This document shows, in pieces, positions 14,121 to 21,154 of a DNA stretch of 21,154 nt (positions within the stretch are counted from its first letter, which is position 1; every line of letters begins with the position of its first letter). The stretch comes from Candidatus Hodarchaeota archaeon (lineage in GTDB: Archaea > Asgardarchaeota > Heimdallarchaeia > Hodarchaeales > YT1-039): NCBI GenBank assembly GCA_016840025.1, contig JAEOTF010000362.1:1-21154 (forward strand), read 5' to 3'. The translations under genes and the position numbers were made by a program. The notes beneath the pieces are model-generated. The model was not told where the DNA came from. It made no database searches and saw only the letters and a program-made list of their open reading frames with translations.

Positions 14121-15434
14121 ATGGCTGAAATATTCCTTCAGAGTACTAATTTAGTTTCTTGTTCATTAGGGACTCAGATTGCCTCTCCTAATCGTGATAT
14201 AACACATAAGGGACTTGCAATTAGAATTAAAACTACTACAAATAAGTTAGGGTTCGCAAGCGGTACATTTTCAGCTGTAGAAGCAATATTAGCTCAAGCT
14301 CTCAAAAATGCCGGTCATTCCAAATCATTAAGCGGGGTGGGATTTCCTTCGTCTTCCGTGAATCCTCCAAAAGATCTACCTTTGTTTGATGAAGCCCTTT
14401 TGGGAATTGATACAAATAAACTTCTAGAAATGCTTCATTCCATTGAAAGTTCAACTTTTTCCAACCTTTCTGACTATCAATTTTCATACGATATTCATCG
14501 CGTCTCTGAAAACTTTGTAATCATGAATACAAATGGCCTCATCGCGAAAGAAGAAAATGCATGGATTACTGCTCAAAGTGTGGTTCGTTACGGGGAGAGA
14601 TGGGGATATGCTGAAACATTCAATCATCGGTTTGATCACGATGAAATTACTACAGTTGGTCACCAAGCTTTAGATTCTCTTAAGGAGTATTCTTCTGGAG
14701 AGTCTATTATTAATATTCGGGAAAGAATAGTCCCTACAGCCACTAAGCTCCCACTTGTTTGGAGTTACAAAGCGATTGCTGATCTTCTTGCCTATTCTCT
14801 TGCTCCTGCCCTAGGACGGAGCATTGATCCAAATTTTCAAACGAAAAGGGATCAAAATAATTCTATACCACTTTTCTCCCAAGCACTTTCTATATATGAC
14901 GATCCTCACATTCCTTATGGTATAGGATCTCATCAGATCGACCAAGAAGGTATAAACACGGAAAAACGCATGCTTGTAGATCACGGATACTTCACTTCCT
15001 TATTATCTACCTATTTTGATGACAATAAAGGTGGTAATGCATATAGAGCTCAATATTTTTCGGATATTGAAAGAAACTTCGAGGTCTATCCTCGTGAAAT
15101 GCCCAGTAATTTAGTGCTTGATGCTCCAAAATTAGAGCAAGGTAATATCTTTAATATCCCCCAAGGTATTTATATCCGGGGAGTTGTTGGTGTTCATGAT
15201 TCAATAGCCTCAACAGGCGAGTTTTCTATAACTGCTTCAGAATGCTTCGTAATAGATCATGGGGATAAGGATCCCCTAGGTATATGTCATATCTCGGGTA
15301 ATGTGTACGATCTACTAAACTCTATTATTATAGTTTCAAAATCAAAGAAATTAATACATCCTGTTTCTTCTCCATTTGGTATTTTCACTCCCATGATTGT
15401 AACAGAAGGTGGAGTCTCTCTCTTAATTAAATAA
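14121..15434 (+). CDS. tldE: TldE/PmbA subunit of the TldD/TldE protease
   Basis: 437 residues from the first conventional start. It aligns in layout with TldD: AEIFLQSTNL at the N-terminus, GLAIRIKTTTNKLGFASG, SYKAIADLLAYSLAPALG at the position of the TldD zinc helix but without HEXXXH, then FSQALSIYDDP, GIGSHQIDQEG and IRGVVGVHDSIASTGEFS. This is the non-catalytic partner that completes the TldD active-site chamber. The true start is probably upstream: the 25 codons from 14046 to 14120 are open, in frame, and encode a helix (ALLSKGETILRQIRSNK) like that at the start of the family. They contain no ATG, GTG or TTG, but ATT 14085 follows a strong ribosome-binding site. Cotranscribed with tldD. 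Confidence 0.92.
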   Translation: MAEIFLQSTNLVSCSLGTQIASPNRDITHKGLAIRIKTTTNKLGFASGTFSAVEAILAQALKNAGHSKSLSGVGFPSSSVNPPKDLPLFDEALLGIDTNKLLEMLHSIESSTFSNLSDYQFSYDIHRVSENFVIMNTNGLIAKEENAWITAQSVVRYGERWGYAETFNHRFDHDEITTVGHQALDSLKEYSSGESIINIRERIVPTATKLPLVWSYKAIADLLAYSLAPALGRSIDPNFQTKRDQNNSIPLFSQALSIYDDPHIPYGIGSHQIDQEGINTEKRMLVDHGYFTSLLSTYFDDNKGGNAYRAQYFSDIERNFEVYPREMPSNLVLDAPKLEQGNIFNIPQGIYIRGVVGVHDSIASTGEFSITASECFVIDHGDKDPLGICHISGNVYDLLNSIIIVSKSKKLIHPVSSPFGIFTPMIVTEGGVSLLIK

Positions 15435-15528
15435 GGGCAATTAAAACCCATAGATCAACCTTCTACATGTAGTTCTCGTAATGGGATAAATTTTATCAAA
15501 CCATGTGTATTTAATCCTAATCTAATTT

Positions 15529-16434
15529 TTGAAACTCTTGAAGAAGGCTACAGTCTTGAAAACACATCCTGACTCCAGTGTACTCCCACGTTTTTCTAAA
15601 CTACTGAGGAATAGCGAACCCGAGTCAGTTCATAATCTTGTTCAAGAAATGATAGATTTTCGTATTAGTCGCTGCAAAAATGAGTGTGAAAACAAAAAAG
15701 TTGTTTGTATTCTTCGTCCTAAATGCCTCGACCGGCGTTTTCTCGATATTTTGATTAGTGTGAACCATCCAAAAAAAGGACTTCCGCTTTTTTGTTATGG
15801 TCAAAGAATCAAAGAAATTGCCCGAATTTTGAAACAACCAGATTTAAGCTTTCCACCTGATATACAAATCTACTTGGAAGATTTTCTCAATCTTATATTA
15901 GGTAAAAAGAAGGCAGAACTATCTGAAAAGAAGTTAAAGAAGTCTCCTCTCATAGGTGCGATCAAAGGCGGAAAAAAATTTATTGTTGCTGCTATTAAAA
16001 GTAGAAGTATCCTTACAATTATTGATCGCCCGACTGAAGTCGTGGTTATTAATCCTCTTAACTGGAAACTTGAATCTACTAAATTATTAGAGGCTATTAT
16101 CGAGGTATTTGAAGAAGAGTTTGATTTTAATGTGGAAATGGAACGAGAGTTGGGGAATTTCCTGACATTCACTTTTAACTTTCCTGATATGGAAATTAAC
16201 CGCGAAATTGCAATTGAAGGGATTCAAAAATCAAATTTTATTATCGGATTCACCAAACATAACCTAATTGCGGAGATCATCACTCCCGAGTTCCCATTTA
16301 CCGCACTTCTTGAGGAGGAAGATCATGTTTCTGTTGGGGATATTAGACAGATGTTTCTTGAAGTAAAGGCAATCATTGACAGTCAAAAGGAAAATAGCGC
16401 GGATGAACTTCAAGAAATAAAAAAAAAGCCTTAG
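15529..16434 (+). CDS. Hypothetical protein with N-terminal cysteine group
   Basis: 301 residues, soluble, no signal peptide. A possible metal site is visible at about residues 51-70: RCKNECENKKVVCILRPKC has four Cys within 17 residues. The centre has Gly/Lys-rich SPLIGAIKGGKKFIVAAI, followed by a beta-rich stretch (SILTIIDRPTEVVVINPL) and an acidic helical C-terminus ending in KKKP. The start is TTG 15529; TTG 15538 three codons later is an alternative, since a TATA-like TATTTAAT at 15508-15515 makes the leader very short. It is 8 bases upstream of the epimerase gene, so the two are probably cotranscribed and translationally linked. Family not recognised. Confidence 0.65.
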   Translation: MKLLKKATVLKTHPDSSVLPRFSKLLRNSEPESVHNLVQEMIDFRISRCKNECENKKVVCILRPKCLDRRFLDILISVNHPKKGLPLFCYGQRIKEIARILKQPDLSFPPDIQIYLEDFLNLILGKKKAELSEKKLKKSPLIGAIKGGKKFIVAAIKSRSILTIIDRPTEVVVINPLNWKLESTKLLEAIIEVFEEEFDFNVEMERELGNFLTFTFNFPDMEINREIAIEGIQKSNFIIGFTKHNLIAEIITPEFPFTALLEEEDHVSVGDIRQMFLEVKAIIDSQKENSADELQEIKKKP

Positions 16435-16442
16435 GTGATTAA

Positions 16443-17378
16443 ATGGTTATGCTGGTCACCGGGGGTAGTGGTTTCATAGGAAGCCATATGGTCGATTATT
16501 TATTAAACAAGGGCTACTCAGTTCGCATTCTTGATAACCTCTCATCAGGGAACCTTGCTAACATTCAACACCACCAAAGCACTTCTAGATTAGAGTTTAT
16601 TGAGGGTGATCTTAGAGATAAGAAAATTCTCAACAAGATAATGAAAGAAGTGGAGATTATATTTCATTTTGGTGCTCAAATTGATGTCCGAAGATCTGTC
16701 GAGGATCCCCTATATGATGAAGATGTGAATATCCGTGGGTCACTCCTCCTTACCCAAACTGCAATAGAAAATGAAGTGGATTGGATTGTATTTGCATCCA
16801 GTGGAGGTGCTATCTATGGTAATGCACAAAGTCTTCCCACCGATGAGAATACTGTAAATGAACCCACCTCTCCTTATGGGATTTCAAAGCTAAGTTTTGA
16901 AAAATATCTTCAATTTTTTCATCAAGTTTATGGAATAGGTACAACTTCTATGCGTTATGCCAATATCTATGGGCCTCGACAAGGGTCGAAAGGAGAAGCT
17001 GGAGTGATTTCAATTTTTTTATCTCAAATCATTAAGAATAAAACCCTGACAATTATTGGTGATGGCAATCAAACTCGCGATTACGTTTATGTGACCGATG
17101 CTGTAGAAGCCGCTCATACCGCTGTTTCGAGCCGCGCCAATGGAGTTTTTAATATCGGAACTGGGAAAGAAACCTCGGTCAATGAACTTGCGTCATTGAT
17201 TCTAAGGATAACCCACGCTAATAATGATATGATTCATCTTCCTGAGATACCCGGGGAAGTTCAAAGAAGTAGTTTGGATAGTACTTTAGCGAAAGAGAGA
17301 TTGAAGTGGCAACCGAAGACATCACTTGAAGCAGGTATTACCAAAACTTGGGAATGGCTCAAAACGCAAAGCGTTTAG
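16443..17378 (+). CDS. Extended-SDR NAD-dependent sugar-nucleotide epimerase/dehydratase (GalE-like)
   Basis: 311 residues. The NAD-binding motif is TGGSGFIGSH (residues 6-15), followed by Asp31 in RILDNLSSG (a choice of NAD over NADP). Active-site residues are Ser119/Ser120 in FASSGGAIYG and the pair YGISK (Tyr145, Lys149). The C-terminal half has the substrate-domain motifs RYANIYGPRQ, GDGNQTRDYVYVTDAV and FNIGTGKETSVNEL. This pattern fits UDP-glucose/UDP-GlcNAc 4-epimerase-like enzymes, which interconvert UDP-sugars for surface glycans. GGTGA sits 4 bases before ATG 16443; ATG 16449 is also possible. It follows the unknown 301-residue gene by 8 bases. Its stop overlaps that of the convergent methyltransferase by 4 bases. 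Exact sugar unknown. Confidence 0.9.
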   Translation: MVMLVTGGSGFIGSHMVDYLLNKGYSVRILDNLSSGNLANIQHHQSTSRLEFIEGDLRDKKILNKIMKEVEIIFHFGAQIDVRRSVEDPLYDEDVNIRGSLLLTQTAIENEVDWIVFASSGGAIYGNAQSLPTDENTVNEPTSPYGISKLSFEKYLQFFHQVYGIGTTSMRYANIYGPRQGSKGEAGVISIFLSQIIKNKTLTIIGDGNQTRDYVYVTDAVEAAHTAVSSRANGVFNIGTGKETSVNELASLILRITHANNDMIHLPEIPGEVQRSSLDSTLAKERLKWQPKTSLEAGITKTWEWLKTQSV

Positions 17379-18178
17379 TCATTCTGTTCTCCAATAACAA
17401 TGTAACGCTGACGTGTTCCTGCAGTAATTTTGATAGCGTTATATCGAAACTTACAAGATTTCATTGTTGATAATACTTCCTGAAGGATGTTCTTATTAAG
17501 CAGAAGGAGGCATAATTTGCCGTTTTTTTTCAAAAATGTAGAATTCCTCGCTTCTCGAATAACCCTACAAGCAAATTCTGTTCCTTTGTTTCCCCATCCT
17601 AGGTCAGAACTGACTCCTCGAAATCCACGTTCTTGTAATGCGAACATTTCCCCATCTGAATAAGAATATTGAGGTGGATAGGAGAAGATGAGATCAAATA
17701 CACCTAACGATTGTAGAAGTCCTTCTAAAATCTGCCCTTTGGAATCTATAATTTCAATATATCCTGATAGATTATTCTGAATTATGTTTCTTTTAGCAGC
17801 CTCAATTGCGTTAAGATTTGTTTCTGTTCCTACTACTGTACAGTTGAATTTTCGGGCTGCAATCATCCCCATGATTGCACTGGCTCCCGTGCCTATTTCT
17901 AACACCCGTAACGATTTTTTCAGTATTGTTTCTAGAAATATCAGACGCAAACACACAGATGGAATGAGGAAACCTTCGGGTAAAGTTAACTGAAGCCCCG
18001 TTTTGATGTTTAAGATGGTCTTGTTGTATTCCTGTAGAGCAATAGGTGATCCAAGATCTAAACGAGGCGGATCATGACTCATTAGATAGTGTTTCAGAGT
18101 TGGATTCTTATTTAAAGCAATTTCAATCGGTACACATTTCTTACTCCCATCAATTATTCGTAATACTTCTTTTGTCAA
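17375..18178 (-). CDS. METTL16/RlmF-like SAM-dependent methyltransferase
   Basis: 267 residues from TTG 18178. Class I methyltransferase core: motif I VLEIGTGASAIMGMI (residues 92-106), an acidic end of strand 2 in GTETNLNAIEAAKRN (117-131), and FDLIFSYPPQYSYSDG (161-176) at the catalytic loop. The GTGAS motif I, the N-terminal PPRLDLGSPIALQEYN and the position of the loop match the RlmF/METTL16 group, which methylates N6 of adenine in RNA (23S rRNA in bacteria; snRNA and mRNA in eukaryotes). The usual NPPF/NPPY is replaced by YPPQ, so target or chemistry may differ. The gene is divergent from the ABC ATPase and convergent with the epimerase. Confidence 0.78.
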   Translation of the reverse strand: MTKEVLRIIDGSKKCVPIEIALNKNPTLKHYLMSHDPPRLDLGSPIALQEYNKTILNIKTGLQLTLPEGFLIPSVCLRLIFLETILKKSLRVLEIGTGASAIMGMIAARKFNCTVVGTETNLNAIEAAKRNIIQNNLSGYIEIIDSKGQILEGLLQSLGVFDLIFSYPPQYSYSDGEMFALQERGFRGVSSDLGWGNKGTEFACRVIREARNSTFLKKNGKLCLLLLNKNILQEVLSTMKSCKFRYNAIKITAGTRQRYIVIGEQND

Positions 18179-18303
18179 GTTATCAACTCAGTGTCACCGG
18201 TTCACTAGAAACTGAAGAAAACATGAGAAATATAAGGTATTCATGAAGGATTCTATTTGAATAAAATAATGATTGATTTGACTGGAAATTTGTAAAATAA
18301 GGG

Positions 18304-19011
18304 ATGAGAAGCCTGGTGCCGATTCCTGTTGTGGAATGTAAAGACATTTATAAGATTTACAAAGTAGGTTCGATAGAAATCAATGCAATTAGAGGGATTA
18401 ACCTCAAAATACAACGAGGCGAATTTATAGCCATGATGGGGCCCAGTGGTTGCGGGAAAACGTCGTTGTTAAATCTTATTGGAGCAATCGACTATCCTAC
18501 GAGTGGTCAGGCACTACTGGACGGTGAAGATATTACCAAAATGAGTGAGAAAGAACGAACTTACATTCGAAGAGATAAAGTCGGCTTTATTTTTCAATTC
18601 TATAGCCTTATGCCAATGTTAACCGCTTTAGAGAATGTTGAGCTTCCCATGTTGATTGCAGGTGATCCCCGTTCCCAAAGACGTCAACGTTCAGAAGAAC
18701 TCCTAAAAGCGGTGGATATTTACCATCGGCGAGATAGTCGTCCCGATCAATTAAGCGGCGGTGAAAAACAACGTATTGCTATCGCCAGGTCATTAGCTAA
18801 TCGTCCGTCTCTTTTATTAGCAGATGAGCCAACAGGTGATCTAGACTCAGAGGCAGGTAAATCGATTATGGAACTCCTTTCACAATTAAATCGGGAAGAA
18901 AATCAAACAATTTTTTTAGTGACTCACGACCTTTCAATAGGAAAAAGCACTTCTCGCCTTCTATTACTCTCCGATGGTCGTATTAAGAAAGATATTAGTG
19001 ATCCGCTCTAG
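18304..19011 (+). CDS. ABC transporter ATP-binding protein, LolD/MacB/FtsE type
   Basis: 235 residues, complete nucleotide-binding domain: Walker A GPSGCGKTS (46-54), Q-loop FIFQFYSLMP (Gln98), signature LSGGEKQRIAIARSL (150-164), Walker B LLLADEPTGDLD (170-181) and switch His208 in LVTHDLS. The EINAIRGINLKIQRGEFIAMMGPSG start and ADEPTGDLDSE are typical of the MacB/LolD family, whose permeases move lipoproteins, peptides or lipids, or drive envelope remodelling. No permease gene lies on either side within the window. The start is ATG 18304; GTG 18316 or 18331 are alternatives, as family members usually begin near residue 10 here. Possible terminators follow at 19017-19047 and 19130-19140. 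Confidence 0.92.
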   Translation: MRSLVPIPVVECKDIYKIYKVGSIEINAIRGINLKIQRGEFIAMMGPSGCGKTSLLNLIGAIDYPTSGQALLDGEDITKMSEKERTYIRRDKVGFIFQFYSLMPMLTALENVELPMLIAGDPRSQRRQRSEELLKAVDIYHRRDSRPDQLSGGEKQRIAIARSLANRPSLLLADEPTGDLDSEAGKSIMELLSQLNREENQTIFLVTHDLSIGKSTSRLLLLSDGRIKKDISDPL

Positions 19012-19016
19012 TCAAC

Positions 19017-19047
19017 AACCCAAAGACGCAAGCGATGAGTGGGTTTT
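19017..19047 (+). terminator. Hairpin with short T-run after the ABC ATPase gene
   Basis: AACCCA (19017-19022) pairs with TGGGTT (19040-19045), followed by TT, C and TT. It starts 6 bases after the stop codon. The loop is 17 nt, so the hairpin is weak; the nearby T11 run may be the real end. Confidence 0.3.
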
Positions 19048-19129
19048 CTTGCCACAGAGTATAAATAATATTTGCAGACCTGAATTTCAGCAATACTCCT
19101 ATTATCCTAGTTTAAACGAATATCAGTCC

Positions 19130-19140
19130 TTTTTTTTTTT
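19130..19140 (+). terminator. T11 run, likely archaeal transcript end
   Basis: Eleven consecutive T on the plus strand, 120 bases after the ABC ATPase stop and before the tRNA promoter. T-runs of this kind terminate archaeal RNA polymerase without a hairpin. Confidence 0.5.
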
Positions 19141-19226
19141 ACTACTGAAAAAAACTTAGAACATTCAAAATTGAGGAACAACGCCCTCGATTAAACAAAA
19201 GGTCAGAAAAATAAAGTAATAATAGA

Positions 19227-19257
19227 AAATTTAAAAGAAAGGTTTTTCAATTGAAAA
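19227..19257 (+). promoter_or_regulatory. Probable tRNA promoter with adjacent 14-bp palindrome
   Basis: AAATTTAAAAG at 19227-19237 is a TATA-like box 34-44 bases upstream of the tRNA 5' end. The perfect palindrome TTTTCAATTGAAAA (19244-19257) lies between it and the gene. Position fits a tRNA promoter; the palindrome may be chance in AT-rich DNA. Confidence 0.45.
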
Positions 19258-19270
19258 CTACTCCCTACAT

Positions 19271-19420
19271 GCCACCGTGGCTTAGTTGGTATAGCATCAG
19301 ATTCGTAATCTGAGATTAGCGTTAGAACAATCTTTTAAGATTTTTTTAGCTAGACGGAAGATAGTAGAAATGTTTGTTTCTCTTACGGAACGGTCGTGGG
19401 TTCAAATCCCACCGGTGGCT
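19271..19420 (+). tRNA. tRNA-Thr(CGU), interrupted by an intron
   Basis: Acceptor stem GCCACCG (19271-19277) pairs fully with CGGTGGC (19413-19419). The D-loop is AGTTGGTA. The anticodon stem TCAGA/TCTGA (19297-19301 and 19309-19313) is perfect, with loop TTCGTAA giving anticodon CGU. The T-arm is GTGGG-TTCAAAT-CCCAC (19396-19412). U73 with G1-C72 and C2-G71 is the expected archaeal threonine identity set. CCA is not encoded. Between the anticodon stem and the variable loop are about 77 extra bases, an intron outside the usual 37/38 position. Removing 19315-19391 leaves a 73-nt tRNA with variable loop GGGTC and the G15-C48 pair. Confidence 0.92.
19315..19391 (+). other. Non-canonical tRNA intron (about 77 nt, position 44/45)
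   Basis: The boundary is chosen from a possible relaxed bulge-helix-bulge: TCTG (19309-19312) can pair with CGGA (19386-19389), leaving 3-nt bulges AGA (19313-19315) and ACG (19390-19392). Cutting after the second base of each gives exon ends at 19314 and 19392. A one-base shift (19314-19390) gives variable loop CGGTC and is equally compatible with the mature tRNA. No open reading frame is present in the intron. Confidence 0.6.
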
Positions 19421-19466
19421 TCATTTTCATGTTGATTTAAAAAGATAAAAAGAAAGTGTATATAAA

Positions 19467-20153
19467 ATGAATAAACAAGTATTGACAGTAGAAATCCTAG
19501 CGGGAATAGCATTTACAATCGGTATTATTAGTGCCATTGGTAGTACTTGCCCTACATTGGATCCATCTACGATGTCGCGAACTCCTATCATGAAAGATCT
19601 GCAATTGATTTTCATTATTACGACTAGTATAACTTATATTGTATCATTTGTCTGGGCCATTCTTATTTGGGTATTACGGAATAGAAAATCCTTTTTTTAT
19701 AATCCCGCGATCATTAACAGTGTTGCAGGATTTTTAAGCGGTCTCATCCCCTCAGTTCTTGTTATGTCGGATGGATTGTCTTTTTCTCCTTCCCTCTTTC
19801 GCACATTTGTGAATTTGATTATACTAATAGTTTTATTAATTCCTAGGATAGAGGATGGAATTCAACACCATATCACAGGAGAAAATGCTCCCTTAAGTGA
19901 GACCAACGTATCACAGGTAGGTAATTTTGCCTTTGTTTTAATTGCAATTGGAATTGTGTTTTTTATCCAACCTTTTATAATGCCTAGCACGCATATTATA
20001 AATGGAGTCAACGTTGGCTATGAATTTGAAGTCTTCCAGTTCTATAGCGGATTGTTTTGTATTATACTTGGGATTTTATTCTATATTATAATGAAATACT
20101 ATGCTATAATTCGTTCTTTAAGACCCGTTTCAACCAAAATCCGAACGGGATGA
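19467..20153 (+). CDS. Six-helix membrane protein of unknown function
   Basis: 228 residues with about six hydrophobic helices (residues 8-25, 47-69, 80-100, 108-126, 150-168, 190-210) and a short basic end (RPVSTKIRTG). The loop between the first two helices contains STCPTLDPSTMSRTP and the central loop IEDGIQHHITGENAP. I see no transporter or enzyme motif. ATG 19467 comes directly after AT-rich TATA-like sequences (19433-19464) and has no ribosome-binding site, so the message may be leaderless. The gene starts 46 bases after the tRNA on the same strand. It is not an FtsX/MacB-type permease for the nearby ABC ATPase by length or pattern. Confidence 0.7.
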   Translation: MNKQVLTVEILAGIAFTIGIISAIGSTCPTLDPSTMSRTPIMKDLQLIFIITTSITYIVSFVWAILIWVLRNRKSFFYNPAIINSVAGFLSGLIPSVLVMSDGLSFSPSLFRTFVNLIILIVLLIPRIEDGIQHHITGENAPLSETNVSQVGNFAFVLIAIGIVFFIQPFIMPSTHIINGVNVGYEFEVFQFYSGLFCIILGILFYIIMKYYAIIRSLRPVSTKIRTG

Positions 20154-20344
20154 GTACCGTCTCTACAATTAAAAGCTTTATCTACTCCCTAGAACTTGAA
20201 AAGCCAAGGATTTACATTATTCAAACGTATTTAACTCACTTGCTATCGCTTCACCCCACTCCTTATCACTTTCAGCTCTAAAACAGAGAGTTCCAGGGGT
20301 TCTAAAAAGAGGATACCAGAAATAAAAAAAAAAGATGAATAGGC
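20154..20344. other. Short gene-free region between convergent genes
   Basis: No credible coding frame. It holds the 3' ends of the converging transcripts, including the minus-strand T-run at 20324-20333. Confidence 0.5.
20324..20333 (-). terminator. T10 run after the haem-domain surface protein gene
   Basis: Ten A on the plus strand, meaning ten T on the transcribed minus strand, lie 12 bases after the TAA stop at 20345-20347. This is a typical archaeal terminator position. Confidence 0.6.
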
Positions 20345-21154
20345 TTATTCTTTCTGTCTATTACGGGGAGAAAATACCAATACAATGACTATAAGCCCCG
20401 AGAAAAAAGCTATAATTCCAAATCCTGAGGTGTTTCCAGAGTCAGCTTCAGTATTTTCTCCAACAATCTTCAGATAAAAGGCCATTGGAGTAGAAATATC
20501 TCCTGGGGGGGGACCTGGTTCAGGTTCAGTGGTGGTAATAAGGAGCTCATCACCAACTTCATGTCCACAACAGGCTTGCGGTGCTCGTCCTGTAATATCA
20601 TCACTATATACACAGTACCTAGATATTCCCGCAATTATATGGTCGTATCCACCAGAATCATCATGAATATTGAAATAAAACTCATAACTTTCGCCCTCTG
20701 AGAATGTTATATCATCTGCGGTATTTCTCGTATTAAGAGCTCTTTTGAATTCAACCATCCACGCTGTTCCATCATGCTTCGCAACTGAAACCACATCACC
20801 CCGACTTCCCATCGGCATTTCGGTTTTGTAACCATTAATAAAATCGTCAATAACTGTTGAATTAACCCCGTTAGTCCAGGTAATGATGTTGGCATTATTA
20901 TCCCAGTAAGGTCGGTCATTGCTGCTGAATGCGGGTACATTGGTGGAATTTCCTAGTTTTTGAGTAATCTCCGCAGCATTTGCAGCCTGTATTACTACCG
21001 AATTCTCAAAGTAACCACCGGAGTCTTTAGCATCTGAATGCCTTCCCGAGGAGTCCCAGTATTTATCATCCGTCCAATCCGCCGTTCCTGTGCGTGAAGC
21101 CTTCCAATGCCATACATCAAATAGAAGACCGGTTCCTGTTCCGGTTTCATGCCC
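20345..21154 (-). CDS. Secreted ethylbenzene-dehydrogenase-type haem-domain protein with C-terminal anchor (partial)
   Basis: The frame stays open from the stop at 20345 to the window edge, giving the last 269 residues of a longer protein; the ATG at 20818 is internal. Readable motifs are LLFDVWHWKASRTG near the edge, then DKYWD, GRHSDAKDSGGYFENS, the segment after MPMGSRGDVV reading WMVEFKRALNTRN, DDITFSEGESYEFYFNIHDD and GGYDHIIAG. They follow the order of the EB_dh domain, the haem b-binding fold of ethylbenzene and dimethylsulfide dehydrogenase gamma subunits, also found in surface cytochromes. A Pro/Glu linker (EPEPGPPPG), then SGFGIIAFFSGLIVIVLVF and a basic tail (SPRNRQKE) form a C-terminal sorting-type anchor. 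The protein should be outside the membrane, in electron transfer or haem binding. Haem ligands are not proven. Confidence 0.7.
   Translation of the reverse strand, partial: GHETGTGTGLLFDVWHWKASRTGTADWTDDKYWDSSGRHSDAKDSGGYFENSVVIQAANAAEITQKLGNSTNVPAFSSNDRPYWDNNANIITWTNGVNSTVIDDFINGYKTEMPMGSRGDVVSVAKHDGTAWMVEFKRALNTRNTADDITFSEGESYEFYFNIHDDSGGYDHIIAGISRYCVYSDDITGRAPQACCGHEVGDELLITTTEPEPGPPPGDISTPMAFYLKIVGENTEADSGNTSGFGIIAFFSGLIVIVLVFSPRNRQKE

Noticed and set aside
19271..19420. A long variable arm (class II tRNA such as Leu or Ser) instead of an intron
   Set aside because: The anticodon loop TTCGTAA, U73 and G1-C72/C2-G71 fit threonine. The extra 77 bases are far too long for a variable arm, and removing them leaves a normal 5-nt variable loop.
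18304..20153. ABC ATPase plus the 228-residue membrane protein as an ATPase-permease pair
   Set aside because: They are separated by terminator-like T-runs and a tRNA, and the membrane protein lacks the size and extracellular domain of MacB/FtsX-type permeases.
20707..20940. A separate minus-strand 77-codon frame near the right end
   Set aside because: It is out of phase with the haem-domain protein, whose own frame stays open to the window edge and carries family motifs.
1..21154. CRISPR arrays, insertion sequences, integrase or phage genes
   Set aside because: No regularly spaced repeats, transposase-like proteins or terminal inverted repeats were found. The two-copy repeats noted are isolated.

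Overview
The window looks archaeal. The evidence is an archaeosortase-type membrane peptidase with a Cys/Arg/His triad, a tRNA-Thr with an internal intron, U73 and no encoded CCA, TATA-like boxes (TTTAAA/TATTTAAA) ahead of many genes, Shine-Dalgarno sites of the GGAG/GGTG type, and T-run terminators. The DNA is AT-rich. I cannot fix the lineage from sequence alone. An Asgard-type or other mesophilic archaeon would fit the surface-anchored haem protein and the mixed gene content, but that is a guess.

Layout. 1-2800: two paralogous ribbon-helix-helix genes flank a frameshifted membrane-protein relic on the minus strand. A UDPGP-type nucleotidyltransferase-like gene follows on the plus strand, then an MNT nucleotidyltransferase (antitoxin type) whose HEPN toxin partner is cut to 23 codons. 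2810-10862: archaeosortase-family protein (minus), TauE/SafE transporter, PAPS-type sulfotransferase, B12-binding radical SAM enzyme (minus), a membrane-anchored SCP2-arylsulfotransferase fusion, and a four-helix membrane protein (minus). Three of these (TauE/SafE, sulfotransferase, ASST) share a sulfur-oxyanion or sulfate-ester theme. 10982-18178: UbiA-family prenyltransferase close to decaprenyl-phosphate phosphoribosyltransferases, an unknown beta-rich protein, the TldD/TldE metalloprotease pair behind a promoter with repeated elements and a GC-rich leader, an unknown Cys-containing protein, an extended-SDR sugar-nucleotide epimerase, and a convergent METTL16/RlmF-like methyltransferase. 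18304-21154: a LolD/MacB-type ABC ATPase without an adjacent permease, the intron-bearing tRNA-Thr(CGU), a six-helix membrane protein, and the C-terminal part of a secreted ethylbenzene-dehydrogenase-type haem-domain protein with a sortase-like tail (runs off the window).

How it fits together. Much of the gene content points to the cell envelope: polyprenyl-phosphate and nucleotide-sugar chemistry, sulfation or desulfation outside the membrane, and processing or anchoring of exported proteins. Most genes are transcribed singly or in pairs, and no long operon is visible. The items most worth checking are the SCP2-ASST fusion, the non-canonical tRNA intron, the start of TldE (a strong ribosome-binding site facing an ATT codon), the truncated HEPN gene, and the repeats plus structured leader upstream of tldD.
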